A DNA stretch of 64,000 nt. It comes from Marmoricola sp. GTDB taxonomy: Bacteria; Actinomycetota; Actinomycetes; Propionibacteriales; Nocardioidaceae. A program made the position numbers and the translations under genes. Of the stretch, positions 36,709 through 45,728 are shown one piece after another. Below the pieces are notes generated by a model. It saw only the letters and a list, made by a program, of their open reading frames with translations, searched no databases and was not told the origin of the DNA. The stretch lies in NCBI GenBank assembly GCA_025964775.1, contig JAOPYE010000004.1, forward strand, positions 1 through 64,000, written 5' to 3'. The stretch's first letter is position 1. Every line of letters starts with the position of its first letter.

Positions 36709-37223
36709 GCCGGCATCACCGCCAGCTGCTGCGAGATCGCCGCCGACATGCTGCCGAACAGCCGGGCGTACCGGCCGCTCTCCGCGGCGACCGCAACCTC
36801 GATGAGCCGGTCGTGGAGCGCCCGCTCGGTGTCCAGGACCAGTCGCAGCGCGGCCGCCTGGTTCCTGGCGGTGACCGGCGCCGCGCTCGTGGTGGCCCGA
36901 TCGACGTAACCAGGGACTGCCTGGCGCAAGTTCGTCAGATGAACCTCGTGCATCGCCACCAGCGGATGCAGCCGGTGCACGAGTGCCGGGTACGTCGAGG
37001 CGATCCGGCCGATCACCCGCTCGGCGCCGGCCATCGCGGATCCGAGCTCGACGGCGGCGGTCACGTCGTGCGGCGGGCCACTGCGTCGGGGCACGGGCTG
37101 CGCGGTTGCCGCCGAGGGCGCGGAGGAGGCCGAGCATCCGGTCACTGCGAGCACGCCGAGCCCGAGGCCACCGAGCACCAGGGCTCGCCTGGTCGGTGCG
37201 GCCGTTCCCACTCTCGGACTCAT
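36705..37223 (-). CDS. Hypothetical ferritin-like-associated lipoprotein
   Basis: About 172 residues from the ATG at 37223. The N-terminus has twin arginines (TRRALVLGGLGLGVLAVTGC), giving a possible Tat-dependent lipoprotein with lipobox VTGC. The mature part is helical (AAVELGSAMAGAERVIGRIASTYPALVHRLHPLVAMHEVH). It is translationally coupled to the DUF4439 gene and ends in helices of similar type, so the two may form one complex. Function unknown. Confidence 0.7.
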   Translation of the reverse strand: MSPRVGTAAPTRRALVLGGLGLGVLAVTGCSASSAPSAATAQPVPRRSGPPHDVTAAVELGSAMAGAERVIGRIASTYPALVHRLHPLVAMHEVHLTNLRQAVPGYVDRATTSAAPVTARNQAAALRLVLDTERALHDRLIEVAVAAESGRYARLFGSMSAAISQQLAVMPA

Positions 37224-37321
37224 CACGGCGCATCGTAACCAGCACCGTGCGTCGGTGCGTCGGCGGCGTTGGCCGGATGCCCTAGGCTGACCGCACCACA
37301 ACAACACAGCAGGAGGTCGAG

Positions 37322-37786
37322 ATGGGAACGCCGGACATCACCGACCGTCTGGCTGCTGTGCTCGGTGCTCCGGTCGAGGCCCTGGGCCTGGACCTGGAGG
37401 CAGTGGACCTGTCCAAGGCAGGCAAGCGATCGGTCCTGCGGGTCGCTGTCGACAAGGACGGCGGCGTCGACATGGACGACATCGCGGAAGCCACCAAGGC
37501 GGTCTCGGCGGTCCTCGACGACTCCGACCTGATGGGCAGCGGAGCGTTCACCCTGGAGGTCTCCTCGCCGGGCGTTGATCGGCCCCTGACGCATCCGCGG
37601 CACTGGCGCCGGAACCAGACCCGACTGGTCAAGGTCGACCTGGTCGACGGCGAAGCGGTCACGGGCCGCATCGTTGCAGCCGACGATTCCGGCGCCACCC
37701 TCGATGTCGAGGGCACCGAGCAGGTGGTCTCCTACGAGGCGATCGCCAAGGCGAAGATCCAGATCGAGTTCAAGCGGGAAGGCTGA
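37322..37786 (+). CDS. rimP: Ribosome maturation factor RimP
   Basis: 154 residues; needed for 30S maturation. LDLEAVDLSKAGKRSVLRVAVDKDGGVDMDD is the family N-terminal domain and EVSSPGVDRPLTHPRHWRRNQTRLVKV the junction to the SH3-like C-terminal domain. AGGAGG sits before the ATG. It starts the rimP-nusA-ylxR-infB-rbfA-truB operon and is followed by nusA after 3 bp. Confidence 0.95.
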   Translation: MGTPDITDRLAAVLGAPVEALGLDLEAVDLSKAGKRSVLRVAVDKDGGVDMDDIAEATKAVSAVLDDSDLMGSGAFTLEVSSPGVDRPLTHPRHWRRNQTRLVKVDLVDGEAVTGRIVAADDSGATLDVEGTEQVVSYEAIAKAKIQIEFKREG

Positions 37787-37789
37787 GAC

Positions 37790-38767
37790 GTGGACATCGA
37801 CATGAGCATCTTGCGCATGCTCGAGCGCGAGAAGGAGATCTCCTTCGAGGTACTGGTCGAAGCGATCGAGCAGGCGCTGCTGACGGCCTACCACAAGACG
37901 CCAGGGGCGCTCGAGCACGCGCGCGTGCAGCTCGACCGCAAGAGCGGACACGTGGTGGTCTTCGTCCGCGAGACCGATGACGCCGGGGAGACGGTCGGCG
38001 AGGAGTTCGACGACACCCCCGAGGACTTCGGCCGGATCGCCGCAACGACGGCGAAGCAGATCATGTTGCAGCGCCTGCGCGACGCCGAGGACGAGATCCG
38101 GTTCGGGGAGTTCTCCGGCAAGGAGGGCGACATCGTCTCCGGCCTGATCCAGCAGGGTCGTGACCCCCAGGACGTCATGGTCGACCTGGGCAAGCTGGAG
38201 GCGCTGCTCCCGGCCGGTGAGCAGGTGCCGGGGGAGGACTACTCCCACGGAACCCGGATCAAGTGCCTGGTCGTGAGCGTCCGCAAGGGCATGCGGGGTC
38301 CGCAGGTGATGCTCTCGCGCACCCACCCGAACCTGGTCAAGAAGCTGTTCGCGCTCGAGGTCCCCGAGATCGCCGACGGCACCGTCGAGATCGTCGCCAT
38401 CGCGCGCGAGGCCGGTCACCGCACCAAGATCGCGGTGAAGACCGAGGTCGCCGGCGTGAATGCCAAGGGCTCGTGCATCGGTCCGATGGGCCAGCGCGTC
38501 CGGGCAGTGATGAACGAGCTCCACGGCGAGAAGATCGACATCATCGACTGGTCCGACGACCCGGCCGACATGGTGGCCAACGCGCTGAGCCCGGCGCGGG
38601 TCTCCAGCGTGAAGGTCGTCGACGAGTCGGCCCGTTCGGCACGCGTGGTCGTTCCCGACTTCCAGCTCTCGCTCGCGATCGGCAAGGAGGGTCAGAACGC
38701 CCGCCTCGCGGCTCGCCTGACAGGCTGGAGGATCGACATCCGTTCCGACGAGGCTCCCGAGGAGTGA
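37790..38767 (+). CDS. nusA: Transcription termination/antitermination protein NusA
   Basis: 325 residues from a GTG three bases after rimP. The N-terminal RNA-polymerase-binding domain ([21 protein letters not shown]), an S1 domain, and two KH domains (RTKIAVKTE...[49 protein letters not shown]) are all present. It lacks the acidic C-terminal repeats of enterobacterial NusA, as is usual in actinobacteria. Confidence 0.96.
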   Translation: MDIDMSILRMLEREKEISFEVLVEAIEQALLTAYHKTPGALEHARVQLDRKSGHVVVFVRETDDAGETVGEEFDDTPEDFGRIAATTAKQIMLQRLRDAEDEIRFGEFSGKEGDIVSGLIQQGRDPQDVMVDLGKLEALLPAGEQVPGEDYSHGTRIKCLVVSVRKGMRGPQVMLSRTHPNLVKKLFALEVPEIADGTVEIVAIAREAGHRTKIAVKTEVAGVNAKGSCIGPMGQRVRAVMNELHGEKIDIIDWSDDPADMVANALSPARVSSVKVVDESARSARVVVPDFQLSLAIGKEGQNARLAARLTGWRIDIRSDEAPEE

Positions 38768-38834
38768 TCCCGCGCGGGGTCCGGCGGCGCTGCGGTTCGG
38801 CGTTGTCGACCCCGACCGGCTAGACTCCTCGCTG

Positions 38835-39143
38835 GTGACCCCACGCGACCCCGATCTGGCTCCCGGCCCTGTCCGGACGTGCATCGGATGTCGCAGGCGG
38901 GCCACCAAGCGTGAGTTGCTGCGAGTCGTCGCAGGAGACGGGACGGTGGTCCCTGACCCGGACGGTTCGGCGCCGGGACGCGGTGCGCACCTGCACCCGA
39001 CCCTTGCGTGTTTCGAGCTCGCCGAGCGAAAGCGTGCCTTCACCCGGGCCCTGCGACATGATGTCGCGAAATCCGGGGGGCAGCTCGACCTGGCTGGCTT
39101 GAAGGAGCACCTGACGCACTCCGACCCAGCAGCACCGAGATGA
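38835..39143 (+). CDS. YlxR-family (DUF448) nucleic-acid-binding protein
   Basis: 102 residues from a GTG. VRTCIGCRRRATKRELLRVV and APGRGAHLHPTLACFELAERKRAFTRAL are the YlxR signatures. This small protein is encoded between nusA and infB in most bacteria and binds RNA or RNase P in some; its exact role here is unknown. The gap to infB (113 bp) has no clear terminator. Confidence 0.92.
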   Translation: MTPRDPDLAPGPVRTCIGCRRRATKRELLRVVAGDGTVVPDPDGSAPGRGAHLHPTLACFELAERKRAFTRALRHDVAKSGGQLDLAGLKEHLTHSDPAAPR

Positions 39144-39256
39144 AACTGGAGCATCAGCTCATGAGCCTGCGATGAGAACTTCGCGATGAGCGTGCACATC
39201 AACTAGCGGTCCGCAGCCCCCGGTTTCCACCCGGGCTCGGACCAGGAGGAACAAGC

Positions 39257-42097
39257 GTGGCCAAGGTCCGAGTCCATGAACTCGCAAAAGATTACGGCGT
39301 CACCAGCAAGGATGTGCTGGCGATGCTCGGCGAACTCGGTGAGTTCGTCAAAGCCGCTTCGTCGACGGTGGAGCCTCCCGTCGTCAAGCGCTTCCAGGAC
39401 AAGTACGGCGCTGAGTTGACCGCGAAGGCGGAAGCAGTGGCGGCCAAGAAGGCTGCCAAGAAGGTCGGTGCCAAGAAAGCAAGCGCCGACGAAGCGCCGG
39501 TCGACGTAGCGCCGGACGCCGCAGTTACCGTTGCCGAAGTGCCCGCCGCGGCTGCGGCTGCGAAGGCGGCTGCTCCGCGGCCGGGTCCGCGTGCTGCGGC
39601 CGTCGAGGAGGTCGTCGAGCCCGTCGTGGACGAGGCGCCGGCGCCGGTCGAGGCACCGGTCGTCGAGCCCCCCGCTGACGAGCCGCCGGCTGCCGGCCCG
39701 CGTCCGGGTGCTCGTCCGGGCGCGCCGCGTCCGGGCAACAACCCGTTCTCCTCGACCCAGGGCATGGGCCGACGTCCGGCTGCGGTCCCGCCGCGCGACG
39801 GCGCCGCTCCCGGTGCTCCTGAGCAGGGTGCTCCGGCTGGTCGTCCCGGCATGCCGCGCCCGAACCCGGCGATGATGCCGAAGTCTCCGGCCGCCTTCGG
39901 TGGGGGCCCCGGCGGCGCACGTCCGCGTCCGGGCGGTCCTGGTGCCGGTGGCCCCGGTGGCCCCGGTGGCCGTGGTCCCGGCGGTCCGGGTGCTGGTCGA
40001 GGCCCCGGCGGTCCGGGTGCCGGTCGTCCCGGTGCAGGTGCCGGTGCCGGTGCTCCCGGTCGCGGCGGCTTCGGTGGCGGCCCTGGCGGTGCGCCCGGCG
40101 GTGGCGGTCCCGGTGGTGGCCCTGGTGGTCGTCCCGGTGGCGGCGGTCGTCCTGGCCAGCGTGGCAGCACCCAGGGCGCCTTCGGTCGCCCGGGTGGCCC
40201 GTCGCGCCGTGGCCGCAAGTCGAAGCGTGCCCGTCGCCAGGAATTCGAGCAGATGGAAGCCCCGACGATCGGCGGCATCCGCGTCCGCAAGGGCAACGGC
40301 GAGACCGTTCGCCTGGCCCGCGGTGCCTCGCTGACCGACTTCGCCGAGAAGGTAGGTGTCGATCCGGCTTCGCTGGTCCAGATGCTCTTCTCGCTCGGCG
40401 AGATGGTCACCGCGACCGAGTCGGTCAACGACGCGACTCTCGAACTCCTCGGTGAGGAGCTCAACTACATCGTCGAGGTCGTCTCGCCCGAGGACGAGGA
40501 CCGGGAGCTGCTCGAGTCCTTCGACCTGGAGTTCGGTGCCGACGAGGGCAGCGAGGACGACCTGGTCATCCGGCCGCCGGTCGTGACCGTGATGGGTCAC
40601 GTCGACCACGGAAAGACCAAGCTCCTCGACGCCCTGCGCGACGCGAACGTCGTCGACAAGGAGGCCGGTGGCATCACCCAGCACATCGGCGCCTACCAGG
40701 TCTCGGCGGAGGTCGACGGCAACGAACGCCGGATCACCTTCATCGACACCCCGGGTCACGAGGCGTTCACCGCAATGCGTGCCCGTGGTGCCCAGGCGAC
40801 CGACATCGCCGTCCTGGTGGTCGCGGCCGACGACGGCGTCATGCCGCAGACGGTCGAGGCGCTCAACCACGCCAAGGCTGCCGGCGTACCGATCGTGGTC
40901 GCGGTCAACAAGATCGACAAGGAAGACGCCGACCCGACCAAGGTCCGTGGCCAGCTGACCGAGTACGGCCTGGTGCCCGAGGAGTACGGCGGCGACGCCA
41001 TGTTCGTCGACGTCTCGGCCAAGTCGCAGCTCAACCTCGACAAGCTGCTCGAGGCGATCGTCCTGACCGCCGATGCCTCGCTCGACCTGCGGGCCAACCC
41101 GCACCAGGACGCGCAGGGCCTCGTCGTCGAAGCGCACCTCGACCGCGGTCGCGGTCCGGTCGCGACGATCCTGGTCCAGCGCGGAACGCTGCGCGTGGGT
41201 GACTCGATCGTGGCCGGCCCGGCGTTCGGCCGGGTTCGCGCCATGCTCGACGAGCACGGCGAGAACATCGAGTACGCCGACCCGTCCCGTCCCGCGATGG
41301 TGCTCGGCCTCTCCGGTGTCCCCGGAGCCGGGCAGAACTTCATCGTGGTCGAGGACGACCGGATGGCTCGCCAGATCGCCGAGAAGCGCGAAGCCCGCGA
41401 GCGGGCGGCCATGCAGGCCAAGCGCCGCGTGCGTCGTACGCTCGAGGACTTCATGGCCTCGATGGAGAAGGGTGCGGAGAGCCAGGAGCTCAACCTCATC
41501 CTCAAGGGCGACGTGTCCGGTTCGGTCGAGGCTCTCGAGGACGCGCTCGCCAAGATCGACGTCGGCGACGAGGTCAGCCTGCGGGTCATCGACCGCGGCG
41601 TCGGTGCGATCACCGAGACCAACGTCGACCTGGCCGCGGCCTCCGACGCGATCATCATCGGCTTCAACGTCCGCCCGCAGGGCAAGGCGACCGAGATGGC
41701 CGACAAGGAAGGCGTGGAGATCCGGTACTACTCGGTCATCTACCAGGCCATCGAGGAGATCGAGGCAGCGCTCAAGGGCATGCTCAAGCCGGAGTTCGAG
41801 GAGTCGGTGCTGGGTCAGGCCGAGATCCGCGCGATCTTCCGCTCGTCCAAGATCGGCAACATCGCCGGCTGCATGGTCACCAGCGGTGTGATCCGTCGCA
41901 ACGCGAAGGTCCGCCTGATCCGCGACGGTGCCGTGATCGTGGAGAGCGCCGACCTCGGCTCGCTCAAGCGCGAGAAGGACGACGCCTCCGAGGTCCGCGA
42001 GGGCTTCGAGTGCGGTCTGGTCATCAAGGGCTACAACGATGTCAAGGAAGGCGACATCGTGGAGGCCTACGAGATGAAGGAGATCCCGCGCAGCTGA
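39257..42097 (+). CDS. infB: Translation initiation factor IF-2
   Basis: 946 residues from a GTG. The N-terminus [30 protein letters not shown] is the IF2 N domain. A long disordered Ala/Pro/Gly region (about 60-330, many RPGGPG-type units) is typical of actinobacteria and produces misleading shadow ORFs. The G domain has [20 protein letters not shown] and NKID; the C-terminal domains bind fMet-tRNA. AGGAGG precedes the start. A 13-bp hairpin follows the stop. Confidence 0.97.
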   Translation: MAKVRVHELAKDYGVTSKDVLAMLGELGEFVKAASSTVEPPVVKRFQDKYGAELTAKAEAVAAKKAAKKVGAKKASADEAPVDVAPDAAVTVAEVPAAAAAAKAAAPRPGPRAAAVEEVVEPVVDEAPAPVEAPVVEPPADEPPAAGPRPGARPGAPRPGNNPFSSTQGMGRRPAAVPPRDGAAPGAPEQGAPAGRPGMPRPNPAMMPKSPAAFGGGPGGARPRPGGPGAGGPGGPGGRGPGGPGAGRGPGGPGAGRPGAGAGAGAPGRGGFGGGPGGAPGGGGPGGGPGGRPGGGGRPGQRGSTQGAFGRPGGPSRRGRKSKRARRQEFEQMEAPTIGGIRVRKGNGETVRLARGASLTDFAEKVGVDPASLVQMLFSLGEMVTATESVNDATLELLGEELNYIVEVVSPEDEDRELLESFDLEFGADEGSEDDLVIRPPVVTVMGHVDHGKTKLLDALRDANVVDKEAGGITQHIGAYQVSAEVDGNERRITFIDTPGHEAFTAMRARGAQATDIAVLVVAADDGVMPQTVEALNHAKAAGVPIVVAVNKIDKEDADPTKVRGQLTEYGLVPEEYGGDAMFVDVSAKSQLNLDKLLEAIVLTADASLDLRANPHQDAQGLVVEAHLDRGRGPVATILVQRGTLRVGDSIVAGPAFGRVRAMLDEHGENIEYADPSRPAMVLGLSGVPGAGQNFIVVEDDRMARQIAEKREARERAAMQAKRRVRRTLEDFMASMEKGAESQELNLILKGDVSGSVEALEDALAKIDVGDEVSLRVIDRGVGAITETNVDLAAASDAIIIGFNVRPQGKATEMADKEGVEIRYYSVIYQAIEEIEAALKGMLKPEFEESVLGQAEIRAIFRSSKIGNIAGCMVTSGVIRRNAKVRLIRDGAVIVESADLGSLKREKDDASEVREGFECGLVIKGYNDVKEGDIVEAYEMKEIPRS

Positions 42098-42104
42098 TCG
42101 CTCG

Positions 42105-42141
42105 TTGCCGACCCGCCGCCTGCTGGCAGGCGGGTCGGCAA
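42105..42141 (+). terminator. Strong hairpin between infB and rbfA
   Basis: TTGCCGACCCGCC (42105-42117) pairs perfectly with GGCGGGTCGGCAA (42129-42141), with an 11-nt loop, eight bases after the infB stop. No T-run follows, so it may be an attenuator or an mRNA-stability element inside the operon rather than a full terminator. Confidence 0.55.
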
Positions 42142-42179
42142 CGGATCGGTCCAGCTCACGGGACAGGAAGAGACTCACC

Positions 42180-42653
42180 ATGGCAAGCCCACGCGTTCGC
42201 AAGGTCGCCGACCGCATCAAGGTCATCGTCGCCGAGATGCTCGAGCGCCGGATCAAGGACCCGCGGCTCGGGTTCGTCACGGTCACCGATGTCCGGGTCA
42301 CCGGCGACACCCAGCAGGCCTCGGTCTTCTACACCGTCTTCGGCGAGAGCGATGACCTCGTCGGGACGGCGGCCGCGCTCGAATCTGCCAAGGGCCTGAT
42401 CCGGTCCGAGGTCGCCAAGCAGCTCGGGATGCGGCACTCGCCGTCGATCGAGTTCATCCACGACGCTCTGCCGGAGTCGGCTCGGGCGATCGACGACCTT
42501 CTCAGCCGGGCTCGTGCCTCCGACGAGGTCGTGGCCCAGGCCCGCAGCGGAGCCGAGTACGCCGGCGAACCCGATCCGTACAAGAAACCGAGGGACGCGG
42601 GCGCAGAAGACGGCGCAGAAGACGGCGCCGACCTCGACGACGACGACGAGTGA
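42180..42653 (+). CDS. rbfA: Ribosome-binding factor A
   Basis: 157 residues from the ATG at 42180 (GGAAGAG ahead); the ORF-track start at 42105 lies in the hairpin. [41 protein letters not shown] is the classic RbfA N-terminus with KH-like fold. It assists 16S rRNA 5'-end maturation. The C-terminal tail is an acidic low-complexity stretch ([14 protein letters not shown]). It overlaps truB by four bases. Confidence 0.95.
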   Translation: MASPRVRKVADRIKVIVAEMLERRIKDPRLGFVTVTDVRVTGDTQQASVFYTVFGESDDLVGTAAALESAKGLIRSEVAKQLGMRHSPSIEFIHDALPESARAIDDLLSRARASDEVVAQARSGAEYAGEPDPYKKPRDAGAEDGAEDGADLDDDDE

Positions 42654-43528
42654 CCGCCTCGACAACCTCGGGCCTGGTCATCGTCGACAAGCCCGCCGGG
42701 ATGACCTCGCACGACGTGGTCGCCAGGGTCCGTCGACTGGCCGGCACCCGCAAGGTGGGCCATGCCGGCACCCTGGACCCGATGGCCACCGGAGTCCTCG
42801 TCGTGGGCATCAACCGCGCGACCAGGCTGCTCGGGCACCTGCTGCTGACCGACAAGACCTACGACGCCACCATCGTGCTGGGTGCGAGCACGACCACCGA
42901 CGACGCCGAGGGCGAGGAACTGCAGGCGACGGCCACCGATGAGGTCTCCGAGGAGGCCGTCCGTGCCGGCCTGGAGGCGATGGTCGGCGAGATCGATCAG
43001 GTGCCCTCGGCGGTCTCGGCGATCAAGGTCGACGGCAAGCGGGCCTACGAACGGGTGCGCGCCGGTGAGCACGTCGAGCTGGCCCCGCGTCGGGTCAGGA
43101 TCGCGTCGATCGACGTCACCCGCGTGGCTCGCGCCGGTGCCCGGCTCGAGGTCGACGTCAGCGTCGCCTGCTCCAGCGGCACCTACATCCGCGCGATCGC
43201 GCGTGACCTCGGCGAGGCGCTCGGCGTCGGAGGCCACCTGAGCTCGCTGCGGCGTACGGCGGTCGGGTCCTTCAGGATCGACGGCGCCCGGACGCTGGAC
43301 GAGCTGGCGGGCGAGTTCGCCGTCATCGACATCGCTGCGGCTGCCCGTGCGACGTTCCCGGCGTACGAGCTGGAGGAGGTGGAGGCGGCGCTCGTCCGGG
43401 TCGGTCGCAAGCTTCCGCTGGAACTGCCGGCCGAAGGACCCGTGGCCGTCTTCGCCCCCGACGGCGAGTTCCTGGCCCTCTACGAGCGCGGCGGCGAGCT
43501 GGCCCGCGCGGTGGCGGTGTTCGTGTGA
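42650..43528 (+). CDS. truB: tRNA pseudouridine-55 synthase
   Basis: 292 residues from a GTG overlapping the rbfA stop. It makes the T-loop pseudouridine. [17 protein letters not shown] and [16 protein letters not shown] contain the family motifs, with catalytic D43. [10 protein letters not shown] and [19 protein letters not shown] match the second half. The stop overlaps the DUF952 start (GTGA). Confidence 0.96.
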   Translation: MTASTTSGLVIVDKPAGMTSHDVVARVRRLAGTRKVGHAGTLDPMATGVLVVGINRATRLLGHLLLTDKTYDATIVLGASTTTDDAEGEELQATATDEVSEEAVRAGLEAMVGEIDQVPSAVSAIKVDGKRAYERVRAGEHVELAPRRVRIASIDVTRVARAGARLEVDVSVACSSGTYIRAIARDLGEALGVGGHLSSLRRTAVGSFRIDGARTLDELAGEFAVIDIAAAARATFPAYELEEVEAALVRVGRKLPLELPAEGPVAVFAPDGEFLALYERGGELARAVAVFV

Positions 43529-43848
43529 CGACCCCGATCTTCCACGTGGCCCTGGCTGCGGACTGGGCAGCAGCGCAGGCGAGCGGCGAGTACGCCATCT
43601 CAACTCGGGGTCGCACCCTGGCCGAGGAGGGCTTCATCCACGCCTCTCGCTCGGACCAGTGGGAGGCGATCCGCGCCCGCTTCTACGCCGGTGTCACCGA
43701 GCAGGTCCTCGTGCTGGAGATCGATCCCGACAGGCTCACCAGCCCGGTGGTCGTCGAGTACGTCGCCGAGGCGGGCCAGGAGTTTCCGCACATCTACGGA
43801 CCGATCAACCTCGACGCGGTCGTCCGGGTCGAACCCCTCGACCAGTAG
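43525..43848 (+). CDS. DUF952 family protein
   Basis: 107 residues from a GTG overlapping the truB stop. IFHVALAADWAAAQASGEY, EGFIHASRSDQ and FPHIYGPINLDAVV are the DUF952 pattern, sometimes linked to glutathione-transferase-like or uncharacterised enzymes. Its function is unknown. It is coupled to truB and followed by a dispersed repeat before ribF. Confidence 0.85.
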   Translation: MTTPIFHVALAADWAAAQASGEYAISTRGRTLAEEGFIHASRSDQWEAIRARFYAGVTEQVLVLEIDPDRLTSPVVVEYVAEAGQEFPHIYGPINLDAVVRVEPLDQ

Positions 43849-43856
43849 CCTCGCCT

Positions 43857-43933
43857 CATGATCCTCGCTGCGCTCGTCAATGAGCTCTCGGCCACTCGGT
43901 CTCGAGCAAGCTCGGACCCTCGGTAGCCTCGGC
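43857..43933 (+). repeat. Dispersed 77-bp repeat, copy A (before ribF)
   Basis: This element aligns without gaps to 59874-59950 with about nine mismatches in 77 bases by hand count. It contains the hairpin CGAGC-AA-GCTCG. It ends two bases before the ribF start codon and so must carry or replace the ribF ribosome-binding region. Confidence 0.8.
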
Positions 43934-43935
43934 TC

Positions 43936-44898
43936 ATGCGTGTCTGGCATTCCCTGGAGCAGGTTCCGGCTGATCTCGGCCGGACGGTTGTCGTCATCGG
44001 CAACTTCGACGGCGTGCACCTCGGCCACCAGCACGTCATCGGCCGGGCGCGCGAACTCGCCGACGAAGCCGGGATCCAGCTTGTCGCCGTGACCTTCGAC
44101 CCGCACCCGATGGCGGTGCTGCGCCCTGACCACGCTCCACTGACCCTGACCGACGTCGCAGCAAGGTGCGAGCTGCTCGCTGCTGCGGGTGCCGACGACG
44201 TGTTCGTGATCCCCTTCTCCCGCGAGATCGCTGCGTGGACCCCGGACGAGTTCATCGAGAGGGTGCTCGTCGACGGCCTGCACGCGTGCGCCGTCGTCGT
44301 GGGCGCGAACTTCCGGTTCGGCAACCGTGCGGCCGGTGACGTGGCGACCCTGATCGCCGCGGGCCGCGGCGCGGATTTCGTGGTCGAGGGAATCGCTCTC
44401 GACGGCGGCCCGCAGGTGTGGTCCTCGACGTACGTGCGCACCTGCTTGCTCGCCGGCGACGTCGAGGGTGCAGCCGAAGCGCTCGGCCGCCCGTACGCCG
44501 TGACCGGTGAGGTCGTCAAGGGCGATCAGCGCGGCCGCGAGCTCGGCTTCCCGACCGCGAACGTCCCGACGCGCGGCATCGCAGCCCCTGCCGACGGCGT
44601 GTACGCCGGCTGGCTGCGTCGCCTCCCGTCGACAGGCTCAGGACGAGGGACAGAACCGGACTCGACCCCGCTGCCGGCGGCGATCTCGGTGGGCACGAAC
44701 CCGACCTTCGACGGAGAGCGCGAGCGCCGGGTCGAGGCCTACGTCCTGGACCGCACCGACCTCGACCTGTACGGCGCACGGGTCGAGATCTCGTTCGTCG
44801 CCCGGATCCGGGGCATGGTCGCGTTCGAGGGCATCGAGGCGCTGGTCGAGACGATGAAGGGCGATGTCGTCCGGACCCGAGAGATCCTCGGTACGTGA
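43936..44898 (+). CDS. ribF: Bifunctional riboflavin kinase/FAD synthetase
   Basis: 320 residues. The N-terminal FMN adenylyltransferase domain has VVVIGNFDGVHLGHQHVI and VVVGANFRFG; the C-terminal flavokinase has GRELGFPTANV and ISVGTNPTFDG. It makes FMN and FAD from riboflavin. A variable loop (LRRLPSTGSGRGTEPDSTPLP) is encoded by DNA resembling a REP-like element. ribF overlaps cobS by four bases. A dispersed repeat lies directly upstream. Confidence 0.95.
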   Translation: MRVWHSLEQVPADLGRTVVVIGNFDGVHLGHQHVIGRARELADEAGIQLVAVTFDPHPMAVLRPDHAPLTLTDVAARCELLAAAGADDVFVIPFSREIAAWTPDEFIERVLVDGLHACAVVVGANFRFGNRAAGDVATLIAAGRGADFVVEGIALDGGPQVWSSTYVRTCLLAGDVEGAAEALGRPYAVTGEVVKGDQRGRELGFPTANVPTRGIAAPADGVYAGWLRRLPSTGSGRGTEPDSTPLPAAISVGTNPTFDGERERRVEAYVLDRTDLDLYGARVEISFVARIRGMVAFEGIEALVETMKGDVVRTREILGT

Positions 44899-45662
44899 TC
44901 GCAGCCCTGGTCGCTGGCCTGCGGGCCGTGGTGGCAGCGTTCAGCTTCCTCACGGTGCTGCCGTTCGGGCGCCTCGTGGCCCTCGACGGTCGCGACGTCG
45001 CCCGCGGATCGGTGCTGTTCGGAGTGGTCGGCGGTGCCATCGGTGCGATGACCGGAGGCGTGGCATTCGGGCTCGCCGATCGACTCTCACCGTTGCTCGG
45101 CGCGGTCCTGGCGGTCGCCCTCGGCACCATCGTCACCGGGGCACTGCACCTGGACGGCCTGGCCGACTGTGCCGACGGCTTCGGCGGCCGCACCCCGGCG
45201 GACCGGCTGCGGATCATGCGCGATCACACCATCGGCACCTACGGGGCAAGTGCCTTGCTGCTCGACCTGGTCGTCCGGATCTGCGCACTAGCCACGATCG
45301 CGCGCACCAAGGAAGCAATCCTGTTCTCGATCGCAGCCGGTGCTCTTTCGCGCGTCGGCGGCCCGCTCCTCGCTGTCTGGTTGCCGTACGCGCAGGCCAG
45401 GCCGGGCGCCGGTGAGGCCCTGAACTCGCACCCCAGCCAGCCGCGAGCAGCCGTCGCCCTGGTCGTGGCTGCCCTGATCGCGTTCGTGGCGATCCCGGCG
45501 ACCGGCAGCTATGCCGCGATCGTCGCCACCACGGGCATCGTGATCGCGCACGTCGGATGGACTGCCAGGTCCCGGCTCGGAGGGGTCACCGGAGACGTGA
45601 TGGGGGCAACCTCGGAACTCGTCGAGCTCGCCGTCCTGGTCGTCCTCGTCTGGATGCGCTGA
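44895..45662 (+). CDS. cobS: Adenosylcobinamide-GDP ribazoletransferase (cobalamin synthase)
   Basis: 255 residues from a GTG overlapping the ribF stop. CobS joins adenosylcobinamide-GDP and alpha-ribazole at the membrane in the last steps of cobalamin synthesis. HLDGLADCADGFGGRTPADRL is the family active-site motif; about six hydrophobic helices follow, and FSFLTVLPFGR is the typical N-terminus. No other cob genes are nearby, and the operon position after ribF is unusual. Confidence 0.93.
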   Translation: MIAALVAGLRAVVAAFSFLTVLPFGRLVALDGRDVARGSVLFGVVGGAIGAMTGGVAFGLADRLSPLLGAVLAVALGTIVTGALHLDGLADCADGFGGRTPADRLRIMRDHTIGTYGASALLLDLVVRICALATIARTKEAILFSIAAGALSRVGGPLLAVWLPYAQARPGAGEALNSHPSQPRAAVALVVAALIAFVAIPATGSYAAIVATTGIVIAHVGWTARSRLGGVTGDVMGATSELVELAVLVVLVWMR

Positions 45663-45665
45663 GCC

Positions 45666-45728
45666 GATAGTCCGGCACGTTCTCGCCCCCGCCAGACCCT
45701 GAGAAGGGCCAAAACGTGCCGGACTATC
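45666..45728. terminator. Perfect 16-bp inverted repeat between convergent genes
   Basis: GATAGTCCGGCACGTT (45666-45681) is the exact reverse complement of AACGTGCCGGACTATC (45713-45728), with a 31-bp loop that contains its own small inverted repeats. It fills the whole gap between cobS and the oxidoreductase; the right arm contains the latter's stop codon. It probably acts as a bidirectional terminator, or is a palindromic repeat element. Confidence 0.65.

Noticed and set aside
39900-40200. Possible tandem-repeat array or CRISPR-like region
   Set aside because: The repeated GGTCCCGG-type units are in-frame Gly/Pro-rich coding sequence of IF-2; units are short and irregular with no spacers.
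39203-42310. 1035-residue antisense ORF over infB
   Set aside because: It mirrors the codon bias of infB, is low-complexity and has no recognisable domain; infB on the plus strand is certain.
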